Shown in pieces: positions 14,936 through 26,828 of a stretch of DNA of 64,000 nucleotides. Made by a program: the position numbers and the translations under genes. The notes beneath the pieces were generated by a model that was given only the letters and a program-made list of their open reading frames with translations, was not told where the DNA came from and did no database searches. The first letter of the stretch is position 1. Each line of letters opens with the position of its first letter. The stretch comes from Hsuehochloa calcarea (taxonomy: Eukaryota; Streptophyta; Magnoliopsida; Poales; Poaceae): assembly GCA_036346395.1 (NCBI GenBank), contig CM070603.1, positions 25,825,045 to 25,889,044 of the forward strand, in the 5' to 3' direction.

Positions 14936-15218
14936 GTCGGCTCACGTCTCCTCTCCCATCGCCAATTCCTATTTCTGTGTTGCTTTGTTTGATGCAGAGG
15001 TTCTCATCCGGCCGAATCCCGATCCCCCCCCCCATTGTTGTCTCCCAACCTCACTAACTTCTTTGGTAAGTTCCCTCCCTCTCATTTCACTACACGCTAA
15101 CATCGGATTACCAGCTTCCGCGGTTATGCTTTCGTCTTCCAGACTTCGGATCTCTGGTATTAGTTTAAGCTAAAATTCAATGTTGCGATTTGGGAGACTA
15201 CGAGATACAGTATGTAAT

Positions 15219-15231
15219 GGGGGGGGGGGGG
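15219..15231. repeat. Poly-G tract
   Basis: A short mononucleotide G run in intron-like sequence; possibly length-variable or miscalled. Confidence 0.7.
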
Positions 15232-15677
15232 TTCTCACAGTGTGAGGTTGAGATTTATTGTGCTTATGATTTCGGCCTGATTAGTGATATGAATCGTCTC
15301 TGGTTTGTTCCTTACAATAGAGATTTGTTTATGCAATAGGAGGTTATTTGCGCATCTTTTGTTTGTTTGCTTTGCATTGGATGGTTATGCAGTAAAATGC
15401 TTTTATGAGCAAACCTTTTTTGAGATTTGGACATGGCAATCGATGCGCCATATCTTCTTGACCCGCTCAATGAAGCTGATAAATAGTTAGAAATTTTAAG
15501 AATTTTATTATAGGATAGAGGTTTAAATCGTGGTTCATCTTCACCAAAAAATATTGCACGACTGCTCCGTTAACAGCGGATAATGTGATAATTTGTATTA
15601 GGGTTTCACAACAACTTAACAACAGTGCTTCCCAAAATGTGAACTAGATTATTAATGAGATGAAACTTATGCTGCAG

Positions 15678-15788
15678 TATGGAGGGAATTTGTGTGGGGA
15701 GCAATTGCAGACGCATTTTGAGAAGGCATGCTGCATCCAATTGACACTCTGAAAATAAAGCTTCAGAGTCAGGCTATAATTACAGGGA
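15678..15788 (+). pseudogene. Mitochondrial carrier exon fragment with stop
   Basis: After a CTGCAG acceptor the frame reads WREFVWGAIADAF, stop, EGMLHPIDTLKIKLQSQ. This matches the first helix and the Px(D/E)xx(K/R) signature (PIDTLK) of a plant mitochondrial substrate carrier of the S-adenosylmethionine-carrier-like type. The stop stands where family members have Gly (TGA for GGA), so the copy is dead. The fold-back hAT element begins two bases after it, and another carrier exon lies beyond that element at 18898. Confidence 0.7.
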
Positions 15789-16199
15789 CCTATGATGCAC
15801 CGATACGCGATACCGGTACGGTGGTACGGATACAGTGATATGGCCTATTTCTAAAAAAACCGATATGGCGATACGGATGTGTGTGTGTATTAAAAATAGT
15901 TACGATACTTGATAAGTTTCAATCAAGGGTATACTAATGTATGTAAATTTGTCCATGTATGTTTGTAAATTTACTCCAATTGTCCAGCATATATATAAAT
16001 TTATGAATGTATTATTGTATCCTGCAAATAGAAATGCAACATCATTAGTTATGGTTCTTATGGCAGCATGTATGTCAAGATGAAATGAACAATAGAAGAC
16101 TTAGCTTCTGCATGACAAGAATAATCTTGATGATGAGTTGATGTCTTGATAAGAAGAAAGCATTGCACACCTCAATATTTAGCAGTTCACTTGCATCAA

Positions 16200-16350
16200 G
16201 GTAGATAGATAGTTCATATTACATAGATAGAACATACATAGATAGTTCATATTACATAATTCAAGTACACCCAGTCACAAACTGATACAAGAACATACAT
16301 AGATAGTTCATATTACATAATTCAAGTACACCTAGTCACAAACTGATACA
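16200..16350. repeat. Tandem duplication, about 64-bp unit
   Basis: AGAACATACATAGATAGTTC plus the following CATATTACATAATTCAAG, ACACC and AGTCACAAACTGATACA occurs twice in succession (from about 16225 and 16290). It lies in the left arm of the fold-back element. Confidence 0.75.
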
Positions 16351-16432
16351 ATTATACAAACCATAAGGGTTCATACCCCATAACATAGTTGAACAATGTT
16401 CATAAAGCAACAAAACATAACCAAATCCACTT

Positions 16433-16663
16433 CTATTCTTCACACTGATCTATATTAGTTTCATCATCATCATCTCTTGTTGCATCTTCACATAATTCCA
16501 CTTCCAACTCTAGCTCATCAAGTGATAGATTAGCAATCTCAAGGATGCCCACGCCACTAGTAAAACTTTCATGGCCATCTGCTCCAACATCCCACATCCT
16601 TGTAGGTCCATGATGATATTTTGCTGATTTTTCGAATGCTGGAAGGAGTCTCGATGGTACCAT
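16433..16663 (-). pseudogene. Inverted copy of transposase C-terminal tail
   Basis: The minus strand encodes a YHHGPTRMWDV stretch, a glycine/valine stretch, and an acidic tail ending ETNIDQCEE. It is the same tail that follows the hATC domain at 17735-17920, but here the frame is intact while the right copy carries a stop after IANLSLD. It lacks the catalytic domain and is an inverted duplicate. Confidence 0.75.
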
Positions 16664-16678
16664 TCATGAAGAATTTCA

Positions 16679-17920
16679 ATGGATTATGGATGTTGTAGGG
16701 GATGCCACCATAATAAAAAATTCATCATGAATCACAACCAAAGGTTGGCTATCTTTAATGAGTTTAGTAAACTAAAATTGCTTGCTATTGCTGCAACAAG
16801 GTTTGCATCTATTATTATCATGCTGAAGAGGTTTTATTTCATCTGGTCAACTCTTAAGCAAATGGTCATTTGTGACATGTGGGACACTTACAAGGATGAT
16901 AGTCTGGGCACATCACAGTTTGTAAAAGAAAATATTCTTAATGACGTGTGGTGGGGTAATGTGAAGTATCTTATTGAGTTCACAAAGCGCATTTATTCGA
17001 TGCTACATGAAGTCGACACTGACAAGCTATGCCTACATTTGGTCTATGAGATGTGGGATAGCATGACAGAGAAGGTTAAATATGCTATTTATAAATGGGA
17101 AGGAAAAGAACCCCATGATGATTATTTTTTCTACTCCGTTATTCACATCATTTTAGTAGATCGATGGGGGGCAAAAGCAACACCCCACTCCATTGTTTGG
17201 CACACTCACTCAATCCGTGGTAAATAGTGGTTTCTTCTTTCAATTTGATTATATATTTTTGTTTCTTTCAATCTTTGTCATTCGATCATTTCCTTTGGTA
17301 GATATTATGATGAAGTATGGATCCAAGGAGGTCCTAACCGTCAATTCCACCATGATGATAATGAGATTAACAAAAATATTTTGAAGTGCCTGAAGAAGTT
17401 CTTTTCCATTACTGAACAATACAGAAAATTGAAAGCACAGTTTGCAGATTTCTCTCAATTTGTTGAAGGATTTGATTCATTCAAATCAATTGAGGATAGA
17501 GCTCATCTTAAACCAAAGCAATGGTGGAGCACGCATGGGGGTTTAGACCCAGAGTTGAGAGCGTTGGCTTTGAAATTGCTTGGGCAACCATTATCATCTT
17601 CTTGCTGTGAAATGAATTGGAGTGCATATGGTTTCATTCATAGCATGAAGAGAAACAAGATGACTCCTGAATGTGCGAAAGATTTGATATTTGTGCACAC
17701 CAATCTACGCCTTCTCTCAAGAAAATCGAAAAAATATCATCATGGACCTACAAGGATGTGGGATGTTGGAGTAGATGGCCATGAAAGTTTTACTAGTGGC
17801 GTGGGCATCCTTGAGATTGCTAATCTCTCACTTGATTAGCCAGAGTTGAAAGTGGAATTATGTGAAGATGCAACAAGAGATGATGATGCTGAAACTACTA
17901 TGGATGAGTGTGAAGAATAG
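16679..17920 (+). pseudogene. hAT transposase, partial and broken
   Basis: Two frames carry the protein. 16735-17227 encodes the middle region, with text such as RFASIIIMLKRF, HLVYEMWDSMTEKVKYAIY and LVDRWGAKATP, typical of grass hAT/DUF659 transposases. 17381-17839 encodes the hATC dimerisation domain (WWSTHGGLDPELRALALKLL, then SCCEMNWS, then KDLIFVHTNLRLLSR). Between them the frame is lost. A stop after IANLSLD (17839) cuts the acidic tail, which continues in frame to 17920. The N-terminal BED finger and the catalytic start are missing. It cannot encode a full transposase as read. Confidence 0.8.
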
Positions 17921-18897
17921 AAGTGGAATTGATTATGTTTTGTTGCTTTATGAACATTGTTCAATTATGTTATGGGGGTAACTATCTATCTTTGTTCTAT
18001 CTATGTAATATGAACTATCTATCTACCTTGATGTAAGTGAACTGCTAAATATTGAGGTGTGCGGTGCTTTCTTCTTATCAAGACATCAACTCATCATCAA
18101 GATTATCCTTGTCATGCAGAAGCTAAGTATTCTATTGTCTATTTCATCTTGACATACATGCTACCATAAGAACCATAACTAATGATGTTGCACTTCTATT
18201 TGCAGGATACATGATACATTGATAAATTTACATATATGCTGGACAAATGGAGTAAATTTACATACATATATGGACAAATTTACATACATTGGTAAACCCT
18301 TGACTGAAACTTATCAAGTATCATATTTAATATTTTTAATACACACACACACATCTGTATCGCCGTATCGTTTTTTTTAGAAATAGGGTATCGTCGTATC
18401 CGTACCGGTATCGCATATCGATGCATCATAGATGTAGGGTATTCCCACTTCCTGCTTGTTGCTTGCATGCCTTCTTTTGTACTTTGATAGAGGAAAACAT
18501 AAAGTTTTTGGCCCGCAAAAGAAACACATAAAGTTTTTCAAGGAAGAAGCCTGTTGATTCAATAATTTCCTCCACTCTAAAATCACTTCCAAGGAAGTAT
18601 GTTGTCATACTATTTTGCTTGAATATTGCGATAAAAGTAGCTCAACTTAACTCTGTTCTTGTTGCAATCTTCAGGGTTCATCTATTTTGGCCTTGGTAAA
18701 ACTGCTATCATAAGAAATTTGTGTTTATGTGCATTTTGCCTGGATGCATGAATATACAGTTATTGATGGAACAAACATGCTTTTATTAATTTGTTTGTGA
18801 AAAAACTGATACTATTCCTTATGATGATAGTCTATTTGTCACATGTTTTAGTAGTTTCAGTTTTGTTTCAACCGACACAACCTTTTCTTTCTCGTAG

Positions 18898-18943
18898 ATA
18901 TTTTTCTACGCTTGCTAGGAATCTCCCTTTTGCTAGTCTGATG
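18898..18943 (+). pseudogene. Second mitochondrial carrier exon fragment
   Basis: A CTCGTAG acceptor and GTAAGT donor frame 46 bases reading YFSTLARNLPFASLM. Plant carriers of the same type have a closely similar stretch near the end of the third repeat. Together with 15678-15788 it shows that one carrier gene fragment spans the fold-back element. Intervening exons were not found. Confidence 0.6.
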
Positions 18944-19700
18944 GTAAGTGAGAATTCACCTTATGCTTTTTGCATTGCTCTATTCCAAAGGGTCAAAGGC
19001 CAATATAAACATGGTAGATAATTATTGATAAATGATTACAATATCAAGGTTGCCTTTATTTAACCTTCTCTAGGAATACTTTGCATGATCACTTCTTACA
19101 GATTAGAACTACTCTTCTTTCATTCAGATAACAAGCATTGCGGATTGTTCCTTTTCCCCCCTCATTTGCTTTTCCCTTTGGAATTAGTTCTATACTGCTA
19201 TGCACTATGTTAAAAGTTCTAATACTTTTTTCATTTAACTGTGCAAGAGAATTGAATTTAAATAAAGCTCCATAAGAAGAAAAGCCTTTTGTGAAAATGA
19301 ATTCTATAGTACCCTCAGCACTTAGCAGTACATTATGAGATACCTATATGAAATTGAGATTAGCCAAGAGGTAAGGTGCTGAAGATAGAGGAAGAAGAGC
19401 AGCTGGACCTACTCCAAAGTGAATTCCTCTATACTATATCAGGCAAACTGAACACCGATGATGCTGGTGAATGAAGGGGGGAAAGGGTGGTGCTGTTGTG
19501 ATGTGCTAACATAGCCAAGGAAAATTCATCGCTGCAAGATGTATAATTTGGGATTCTTAAACTGAACTGGCAAGCTTGAAGGCACTCAGATGTGACTAAG
19601 TGCTATGTTTAGCAAAGCCTTGCACGGATTTAGTAAATGGTCACCATTTGGCATGCTTGAAATTACACACCACAGACTTATGAGTGTATAAAAAGAAATA
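18944..19700. other. Intron-like or intergenic DNA
   Basis: No further carrier exon and no other family recognised. Pyrimidine-rich patches occur at 19140-19170. Confidence 0.4.
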
Positions 19701-20480
19701 GGAGAAGTGGCACGTATCTCCTGGTAAGGAATGTGGCTGCTCTTTATTGATATGAACTGGATGTTACAAAGTGTATCTGTAATCTAGACCAAAGACTAAC
19801 TCCCCTAACACTGGAGCACAATGCTTGCTACGGCTTTGCGATCTAATCGACTGATTATCTTCTGAGAGTGATTCCAGTCGATGATTCTCTTCGGTCCCTC
19901 CCTCTTATCCTTCCATGGTCCTCCTTATGTAGTTGATAAAACGTTGACAATTGTCCCTTGGAGAGGCGTATGTTAAGAAGTGGCGCGTTTGGTCGGAGAG
20001 AGGCGTCAGTTGACAATGTATCAACTGTTATGCGGTTATATGTCAATGAGTCATGTAACCGTACTCCAGTGTCGTAGCGTCGCGTGGTATGGAATATATA
20101 GCACATGTTCCATTCGTCACACGGTAAAGTATATGTCTGGTCTTAGATCCAGACACCAGTTCAAAAAACCTTGTGAGCATTTGACTGGTCGGAGACTAGG
20201 TTTGGAACCATGTCCGACCAGGTTGGGTACTATGTAACCTTTGGAATTCTTACGACCAGTGAGGTCGTTAGCCTTAGGGGTTACGACCATGAAGACGTAT
20301 GGTCTCTATATAATAAATAATAGATAGAGGTTTTAATCCTCGTCAGCTAGCCCCCGAACTTTTAAATGAATTAGTCGTGTGGACACTTACTCCCGATGAA
20401 GTCATATCAGGCAGACCCTTCATTAAATGTTGTGGTACCCGAGGTGGCCTGTATTCATTTTGAAAGTTGAGAAATTGCCT
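19700..20480. repeat. Probable Gypsy-type LTR or leader remnant
   Basis: The segment precedes gag-like coding sequence, holds a TATA-like CTATATAATAAATA (about 20304) and the phrase CTAGCCCCCGAAC, which I associate with grass Gypsy elements. No clean LTR borders were found, so it is provisional. Confidence 0.35.
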
Positions 20481-20659
20481 TGGAAGTTGAAAAGCTTCTT
20501 TGTCCGCTGGTTAAAAAGGATTTTTGTCCATTGGACTTTTTTCTGAAGCGGTTACAATGTTGTGGCTATAAAAACCCCATTGCACCAGGTGTTAGGGTTT
20601 CTACGCCTTCTGCTTTCCTCATCATCTTCCAAGAAACCATCTCCGATCACCTTAGAATT

Positions 20660-21130
20660 CTTCACCCGAAAGAAATAGCCATGTCGGATCTTATTGCCAA
20701 CGGGTTAATTTCCGATCTGAGTGAGAAGAAGTTGGAAAATTTGGAGAAGGTTGGGCTGCTACCCGACAGAAATCTGATCTCATGGAGATCAACATTTGGG
20801 GGAACATTCTCCAAGCGGTGAGGATGGAGAAATTCTGATATTTCTCGCATATATTGAATATGGCTTCAGACTTCCAGTTCACTCTTTTCTTTCCCAAGTT
20901 CTGGAGTACTATGGAGTAGAACTAATCAATCTGGCCCCAACACCATAGCCAACCTTAGCATCTTCGTTTATCTCTGTGAAGCGTATTTGGGAATTCCAGC
21001 AACTCTGGATCTCTTCAAGTACTACTACAGACTAGCAAACGCGAAGAAGAAGACCAGTACACCTGGAGATTGTACCTTGCGTCTCCATGATGGGAAGGCC
21101 GATGAGTACATTTCTATGTAATCCAAATCT
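20660..21130 (+). pseudogene. Gag-like 'putative gypsy type transposon' domain remnant
   Basis: Shifting frames give MSDLIANGLISDLSEKKLE (20681), EYGFRLPVHSFLSQVLEYYG (about 20857) and IFVYLCEAYLGI with LDLFKYYYRL (about 20960-21030). This order matches the plant domain once called Transposase_28 or putative gypsy type transposon, found at the gag end of Tat-like Gypsy elements. Stops and frame changes break it. No reverse transcriptase or integrase follows. Confidence 0.65.
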
Positions 21131-21540
21131 TCGTGGTCATCATGGAAAAAGAGTTGATTTTATATGAAGATTACACAGGGCGATGGCCTCTATTACAGCG
21201 GTAAGAAAGCTGTCGAGAACCTGCAATGGCGTTCCTCCTCGAAGAAGGAGGGGAAAATTGAGAGATGAGTTGATGTTATCCATCTCCTGAGTGTCAGGGG
21301 TTTAACCTCTTAGCACGTGGTAAGGGACTTTTCCATGCGGAGGATTTGTCCTTTGAAGGCCAGAGCCCATTCGATGCTCTGGTACATTGGTCGTGATGAT
21401 GCGACCAGGGATTCTAGGGAAGGTAGATCCCAGTTAGAATTCGACCAGTATGCATGATGCCTTTTTAGCCAAGTGGAGAGTCAAATTTGTGTTATTCTAT
21501 GTTCAAGTTGTTGACAAGATGGAGAGTGGATGTAGGTAGG
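21131..21540. other. Decayed retroelement continuation, no gene
   Basis: Continues the Gypsy remnant without a recognisable domain, ending where Mutator-like sequence begins. The exact junction was not found. Confidence 0.35.
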
Positions 21541-21877
21541 GATTGAATGAGAGCCAACATGATTCCACTCATTCAGTTATCACAGTGTCACAGCCTAAAT
21601 CTCCCAATACAGCAGGCACCTCCAATGCAGTACCTGATGCAAATGAAGCATATACATAGAAGGTCCCAACCAATGTGTGGGTATCAGATGGTAGGGTGGA
21701 TTGATCAACCCTTCACATTATTGAATCAACAGATGAGGATGACAGGGATGCGGCAATGGGTGAGGATGCGATGTATCAACTACTAGGACTACAAGATGAG
21801 AATGACATTGGCAACAAGAAGAGGCAGCCTGCATCTGACAATGGTGCCAACTCTGGTGTTCAACCATCAAACAATCA

Positions 21878-24800
21878 GTGCAAGAGGATGTTGTTGGGGC
21901 AGCCATCCCATTGGATGACATAAATCCTGAGGAGAAGCACTATGTGTATGATAGGGATAGGCCAAGGATGGAAGTGAAATGCATATTCCCTACCATGAAA
22001 TACTTTAGGATGGCTATTAGGCAATATACAATAAATGAAGAATATGACCTTGTCATAGGCAAATCAGACCCAACAAGGTTTATGGGTTCATGCAAAGATG
22101 AAGAATGCCCCAGGATAATTCTAGCTATACTGATGCCGGATAAAAGAACTGTCAGGGTACTAACTTTAATCTTGCTAACTTAATATAATAAATTGGGAAA
22201 ATTTATTTAGGCTATGGTACTAAATGTAGTATTTTTGTCATGAGGGTCAGCTTGATGGCAGATGATCACAATTGTGTATCTACAAGTAGAGTGAAAACTA
22301 GCATGACATCACAAGGTTGGATTGCATATAGGGCATTCGAATCATGATGAAGGAGCCAAATCTTGGTGTAAAAGAATTGCACGCTAGGCTGCAAGATGAA
22401 TATAATATGACTCACATATCCAACAGTCCGGGCAGGGAGACAAAGAGCCCTTGACATGTTGTATAGGAATTGGGATTATAGCTTCCACATGCTTTACAGC
22501 TTCAAGGCAGAGATAGTGTTGAGGTCTCCTGGTAGTGTAGTGGAGGTAGATACCAAGACTATCAATGGAAATGTGTACTTCCACAAATTTTTTCTTACTT
22601 TGAACCCATGCATTGAAGGGTTTCAGGCTGGATGTAGACCATATCTCAGCATTGATTCCACAATAATTGGATGGACATAAATGGATGTTTCTAGTGGCAT
22701 TTGGCTTCATTGAGTCTGAGATACTAGATAGCTGGACTTGGTTCATGAAGTGGTTGAAGAGAGCAATTGGTAAGCCTCCTTTGTTAGCAGTATGCAATGA
22801 TGCAAGTAAGGGTCTGGAGAATGCAGTCAGGGAGGTATTCCCACATTGTGAGCAAAGGGAATGCTTCAGGAACTTAATGCAAAACTTTGTCAAAAAGTTC
22901 CATGGTGCTGTTTTTGCCAACATGTATCCTGCAGCAAGAGCATACAAACAAGAAGTGTTTGAGTACCATATGGATAAAATCCCCACAACCTGCCCAGAGG
23001 TTTGCGATTACCTGAAAAAGAATCACAATCAACATTGGATGAAGTGCTACATATGTAAAGATATCAAGTGTGATTATGTGAACAACAACTTGGTAGAATC
23101 ATTCAACAGTTGGATCAAAGATGTTAAGGACTTACCTGTGTTAGACCAAAACTAGAGGGGGGGAATAGGAGCACTACTTCTTTGTCACCTAGACCGGATT
23201 CAACTCTATTCTTACTCCAATAGCCATAGAAGCTATGAAGATCGAAGGTACAAACACAACAGAAGTCTTGTATTGAATCTAATCAAACCCCCGAGACACG
23301 ACAACTAAAATCACCAAAAACTCAGGGAGAAGAGATTTGGGCGGTCAGACCTCTGAAGATGGGTGGTCTGACCGATGGGCAATCGACCAGACCTCTCACG
23401 GAGGCGGTCTAACCTCTCGCATGATGAATAGTAAATTAGCACGATTTCAAAATCATAAATCGACTCAACTTTTGATTCAGTGGTCCAAATCCACTCAAAT
23501 TTCAACCATAGCTCATCAAGAAGGTCAGGGATCTATTCCAATCAATGATCGAGAAATCAAGACCAAGATTCCATAAATTTATTAGATGAGGAAAAAAGAG
23601 GCAAAAGAATCGAGAAGATTCAAAATATGATACAAAAACTTGCTTGTGGGTAGATGAAGATCAAGATGATCTTAGATGTATTTACACATGTCCCAACAAG
23701 AAAGATCACAACAAGAAACCATAAGAAAACAAAAGGAACATCAAAATCCCAAAATCCATCAAAGAGAGAGCAAAAACAAGAAGAGACCCATCTTGAGGAA
23801 ACTTTGCTAAAGTTGATTTGAGAGAGATGTTGGTTTATAACCACCCCATCATATAGGACAAAAGCTCAATAAATCCATCTCTCACAAACCCTAGCCTAAA
23901 CTACTCTAAAATCTCCAAATCACAAATTAGGGTTTTTCTCTTGGAAGGACTTGGGAACTCCACATCTAGACATTCCCTTTTATATTAGAGGCTAAGTTTA
24001 GAGAGAAGTCCCTAACAGGCACCCATTAAGCCCACACACAAACGAGTCTACACTCACACACGCTTCTTAAAGCGGGTGACGAACCGGGCTTCTCAAATCT
24101 GTTTCTTCGTGGTCTTTATCTTCACTTGACCTAAACCGCCTCTCCTTACATCGTCTTGTGCCGTAGTTTAGCCAAAGGTCATCAAGGTGGTATTTTGGTA
24201 AAGTTACCAAAATACTCATTCTCGTTCTTTTTCCAAAGACCGAGTCCAATCTTCATGAAGCAATCTCATACGTCACCACGTGTGGGTTGATCAACGATTC
24301 TCATCACATCGGCAAGTCTCTCTCATCTGACTCCCACTGAAACCACCATGGAACTTGGACAAAACCCCACACCACTTGATGCAACCTATCGCATCAAACT
24401 TCTCGTTCGGTCATCCTTGTCCATTTTGCACTATGCTTGAGTCCAATGACTTTACCCGACATCATCGATCGTTCTGAACCTCAGCTCTCCAAGCCTAGTC
24501 CCGACCATTCTCACCGTTGACCGTTGTTGACCTCCAAGCCTCCTACAAAACAATAGGCTAAGAAATCGATTACGGACACAAGTTTTTCGCAATTTGACTC
24601 ACGTTAGTCAAAACATGCTTCATGTAGCATATACGCATTGAAAACCATGAATTTCATCTAACCCATGAACATCATCGCCTTGCCGACCAGCTGACAGGAC
24701 ACGATTGGTCACGCCACCCATAGCCGGTCTGACCACCAGTACATGGACTTAGCCAGATTTTCTCTCTAAAAATCTAAACCCTCTATGGAAATTCAAAATG

Positions 24801-25960
24801 AATATAAATTTTGGCTCGAAGCTCCAAAAAAGATAAGACCAAGTGTAGAAGAAATCTCTTTCTTACCTACACCCTCTAGTTTTGACCCAACCCAAAACTC
24901 AACAAAAAATCGTACCGCCGATCGTCCTCATGGTCGGTTTGACTGACGACAACTTGATCGCATCACCGTCCATGGTCGGTTTGATCGGCCGCCCTTTGGC
25001 CTGCTCATGGCCGGTCTGACTGCTAGAGGTGGCTGGTCAAACCGCCACTCTGGTCGGTCTGACCACTTCAACCTGACAACACTCTGAATTTTGCCAAAAA
25101 TACGTGTTTCAACAAACCCTCGCTACCATTGTCAATTGTATCATCATCCTAAGATCACGAGCATATCCCCATGATATCCACAGCCTGTTCATCAGCTAGC
25201 TGATAAGATAAGGGAGATGATCATGGAGTTGTTTTTCAAGAGGAGGAGGACTAGGAGATTAGCCCATATGAAGGCCAAACCAGGTGCCAATTTTCACTGC
25301 AGAAGTGACTCAATTTGACAATCCACTTGACATGCCCAGACATGTAGCCAAACTTTAAACTCATGAATGCATATACCTTGAGTGGCAGCACACTCGGAAA
25401 CCATGCCAACATACCTTGGTTATCATCTCTAGTTTCAGAGGTGCCAACATGGAGAGCTATGTGCATGACTACTACTCAGTAGAGAGATTCAGGGTTGCAT
25501 ATCAGGGTGTGATAGGACCGATGACATACATTGGGTTGTGGCCAAAGATTTGTCCAGATTTCTTGTTGCTACCACCCCATGCGGAAAGATCAGCTGGTAG
25601 ACACGGGAATGCAAGAATCAAACCTGCCTTGAGAAGAATAAGAATCCTACTGGATCAAAGATGAAATGCAGGTGTGAGAGATGTGGAGAGCTAGGCCATA
25701 GGACTGCTAGTTGCCCACTTAATGGTCCAAAGAAAAGATACAATAACTTTCATAATTGTTTCCTTCTTTTGGCAGCATTAAATTTCTTTCACATACAAAC
25801 TATCACTTTAGGAAAAGAAAGACCACCAAGGCAAAACCTGGAGCACCAAAGAAGAAAATAGTGGCTGCCACCACTGCCCAACTGGAAACACCCCCAAGAT
25901 CAAGGATCAACCTACTTCCAGAACTGGAGCATAGCCCAAGGCCTATAACTAGGAGGTAAG
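21878..25960 (+). pseudogene. mudrA-type MULE transposase, disrupted
   Basis: Segments in order: N-terminal MuDR domain (YDRDRPRMEVKCIFPTMKYF, about 21942); a degraded linker with shifts at 22190-22455; catalytic part at 22456-23137 (RPYLSIDST, then WTWFMKWLKRAIGKPPLLAV and VFPHCEQRECFRNLM); a break by the solo LTR; then LADKIREMIMELFFKRRRT (25197), a SWIM finger with LEWQHTRKPCQH (about 25380), YYSVERFRVAYQGVIGP, and a CCHC knuckle CERCGELGHRTASC (about 25673). The GRWNGQLAAA-type stretch after STIIGW is missing near 22670, removing catalytic context. The first SWIM Cys pair reads C-I-Y. The gene cannot act alone as read. Confidence 0.85.
23139..25182 (-). mobile_element. Solo LTR, about 2.0 kb, inserted in mudrA
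   Basis: It starts TGTTAGACCAAAACTAGAGG and ends GATATCCACA, so it runs TG to CA. It carries the same GGTCGGTCTGACC motifs and the same interior (24060-24610) as the reverse complement of 2720-3140. The flanks are ACCTG and GCCTG, a 5-bp target duplication with one mismatch. Removing it joins GACTTACCTG to TTCATCAGCTAGC in the same mudrA frame. There is no internal coding region, so it is a solo LTR left by recombination. Confidence 0.85.
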
Positions 25961-26089
25961 CATGTACTTATTATAAAATGTTAACTTACTTATACAACAA
26001 TGTTTCAGGCAACTTGCCATGTGCAGGACCAAGTGGTGAAGGACCAAGCAGAAACTTAACTCCAAAAAACAAGTGACATGTGTTGAACT

Positions 26090-26235
26090 AAATGAAGTCA
26101 CTGTAATATGTGTTAGGTTATTGTAATGTGGTGAACTAATGTTATGTGGTGAACTATTGTTAGTTAAGTTAATGTGGTGAACTAATGTTATGTGTGGAAC
26201 TAATGTTATTTGGTGAACTATTGTTAGTTCAGTTA
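26090..26235. repeat. Degenerate tandem repeat in MULE
   Basis: GTGAACTAATGTTATGTGGTGAACTATTGTTAGTTAAGTT-type units recur several times, non-coding, between the two convergent MULE genes. Confidence 0.65.
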
Positions 26236-26828
26236 TGTCAGCTTGTTAATTTCATATTTGATCACCATTATTGTAATGTCAGCTTGTTATCTTTTCTGAT
26301 ATTCTGATTGTGATCTTCATCACAACATTGAGTTCTTGTCAGCTTATACTTGCTGATACTTGAATCAGCAATAGTCTAGTCACCAAAATGAATCATTTAC
26401 TTGCTTATACTTGTCAACTTATACTTCATGCAATATTGAATCAGCAATAGTTCAGTCAACCAGAATGCCAGAATGTCTTCACGACGATATGTTAGTGACT
26501 TCATGCAGTTCACTTGTGGCGAAGCCTTTTGTGAACTATTGTTAGTTGACTAGTAGTTACTACTTCGAGCCTTTTATCAGTAGAAGAAGAAGTTTGGTTG
26601 TTTGATGTCTAACCTCAAGCCATTAGGAACATACAATATTTTTTTCTCAGCATTTTGTTTTTACATGTCTGACCTCAAGCCATTAGGAACATACAACATT
26701 TTGTTCTTACACATTCATATATGGGACACCCAAACCATTCATCCATGCCTTAATTCATTCATACATACCAGATACGACATGGAGTTCTTACAACAAAAGG
26801 ATAACCATATGCACTGGACTCACATCAT

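Larger units (their letters stand above)
15791..18430. mobile_element. Fold-back hAT-type element with long inverted repeats
   Basis: The left end TATGATGCACCGATACGCGA and the right end (reverse complement TATGATGCATCGATATGCGA) are inverted repeats. The similarity continues inward for roughly 0.7-0.9 kb: 16433-16663 is the reverse complement of about 17690-17920. The middle encodes hAT transposase. The element interrupts carrier-gene sequence. I found no convincing 8-bp target duplication, which fits a rearranged end. Confidence 0.75.
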
